DNA from: a bacterium
Lineage (GTDB): Bacteria; Planctomycetota; JACOTG01; JAUIME01
Length of the DNA: 6,571 nucleotides
NCBI GenBank assembly: GCA_030433195.1
Contig: JAUIME010000307.1
Coordinates: 1 to 6,571, forward strand
Direction of reading: 5' to 3'
The translations under genes and the position numbers were made by a program. Shown piece after piece: positions 6,441 to 6,571 of this stretch (positions are counted from its first letter, which is position 1; each line of letters opens with the position of its first letter). Under the pieces are notes generated by a model. That model made no database searches. It was not told the DNA's origin and was given only the letters and a program-made list of their open reading frames with translations.

Positions 6441-6489
6441 GAGTATCGTCACATTTCCGGTCGCCTCCTGAGAGGCAATCGGGGGTGGA
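6441..6489 (-). other. 3' untranslated stretch with SD-like hairpin and ATGTGA start-stop
   Basis: Between the stop of the truncated right-hand gene and the terminator, the minus strand carries a consensus AGGAGG (6469-6464). It sits partly inside a small perfect hairpin (GCCTC 6463-6467 / GAGGC 6472-6476, 4-nt loop). Nine nt downstream comes ATG directly followed by TGA (6454-6449). No open reading frame of credible length follows. It may be chance or the remnant of a lost gene start. Confidence 0.3.
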
Positions 6490-6571
6490 TCAGGGCACGA
6501 CGTCGAGTTCGACGCACTTGCCGTAGAGCGGACGACCGGCTTGCGGGCCGTTGCCGTCGAACACGCCTTGG
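6490..6571 (-). CDS. C-terminal end of an unidentified protein, 5' part beyond the window
   Basis: The last 26 codons of a minus-strand frame enter from the right edge and end at TGA (6492-6490). The visible residues include GVFDGNGPQAG, then RPLYGKCVELDVVP at the C-terminus. Codons end almost entirely in G or C as in neighbouring genes, and a strong terminator follows at a normal distance. These two facts are why I accept so short a fragment. The alternation in KCVELDVV suggests a final beta-strand, with one cysteine. The fragment is too short to name a family. Confidence 0.6.
   Translation of the reverse strand, partial: QGVFDGNGPQAGRPLYGKCVELDVVP

Noticed and set aside
6186..6452. Upstream GTG start for the pseudopilin (89 extra residues)
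   Set aside because: The extension runs through the intrinsic terminator and the predicted promoter, has non-coding composition, and would bury the short prepilin leader.
1..6571. CRISPR array, tRNA, rRNA, insertion sequence or phage module
   Set aside because: I read both strands for direct repeats with spacers, tRNA-like folds, terminal inverted repeats and transposase motifs, and found none.

Overview
The window is strongly G+C-rich bacterial DNA, and almost every wobble position in the genes is G or C. Genes are tightly packed on both strands. It carries four complete protein genes and two that run off the ends. I see no rRNA, tRNA, CRISPR array, transposase or integrase. A lone GspG-type pseudopilin outside any secretion cluster, a secreted M49 peptidase and unfamiliar membrane-anchored proteins would fit a Planctomycetota-like or similar environmental lineage. 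That assignment is an inference from style only; no taxonomic marker is present.

Layout: (1) On the minus strand, 2574 to 1 is a two-gene operon. It encodes a single-pass membrane protein with a DUF4384-like outer domain, followed 14 nt later by a secreted M49 (dipeptidyl-peptidase III family) zinc peptidase whose C-terminus lies beyond the left edge. (2) A 221-nt divergent intergenic region (2575-2795) holds weak promoter candidates in both directions. (3) On the plus strand, 2796-3671 encodes a classical NADP-type short-chain dehydrogenase. After a 113-nt gap containing a REP-like GTAG palindrome comes 3785-5650, a membrane-anchored protein of unrecognised family with an all-helical, alpha/alpha-toroid-like C-terminal half. 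(4) On the minus strand, 6185-5658 encodes a GspG-like pseudopilin that converges on the previous gene with only 7 nt between stops. It has its own strong ribosome binding site and a plausible sigma70-type promoter. (5) At 6401-6440 a good intrinsic terminator, oriented for minus-strand transcripts, closes the gene entering from the right edge; only the last 26 codons of that gene (6490-6571) are present.

Working together: the only pair clearly linked by organisation is the DUF4384-like protein and the M49 peptidase. Both are predicted to act outside the inner membrane. The dehydrogenase and the toroid-like protein may share a transcript. The pseudopilin is an independent unit. I do not see a coherent multi-gene system such as defence, secretion or a biosynthetic cluster. 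The most unusual items are the pentapeptide-type M49 enzyme with an export signal, the unrecognised two-domain membrane protein, and the REP-like element.
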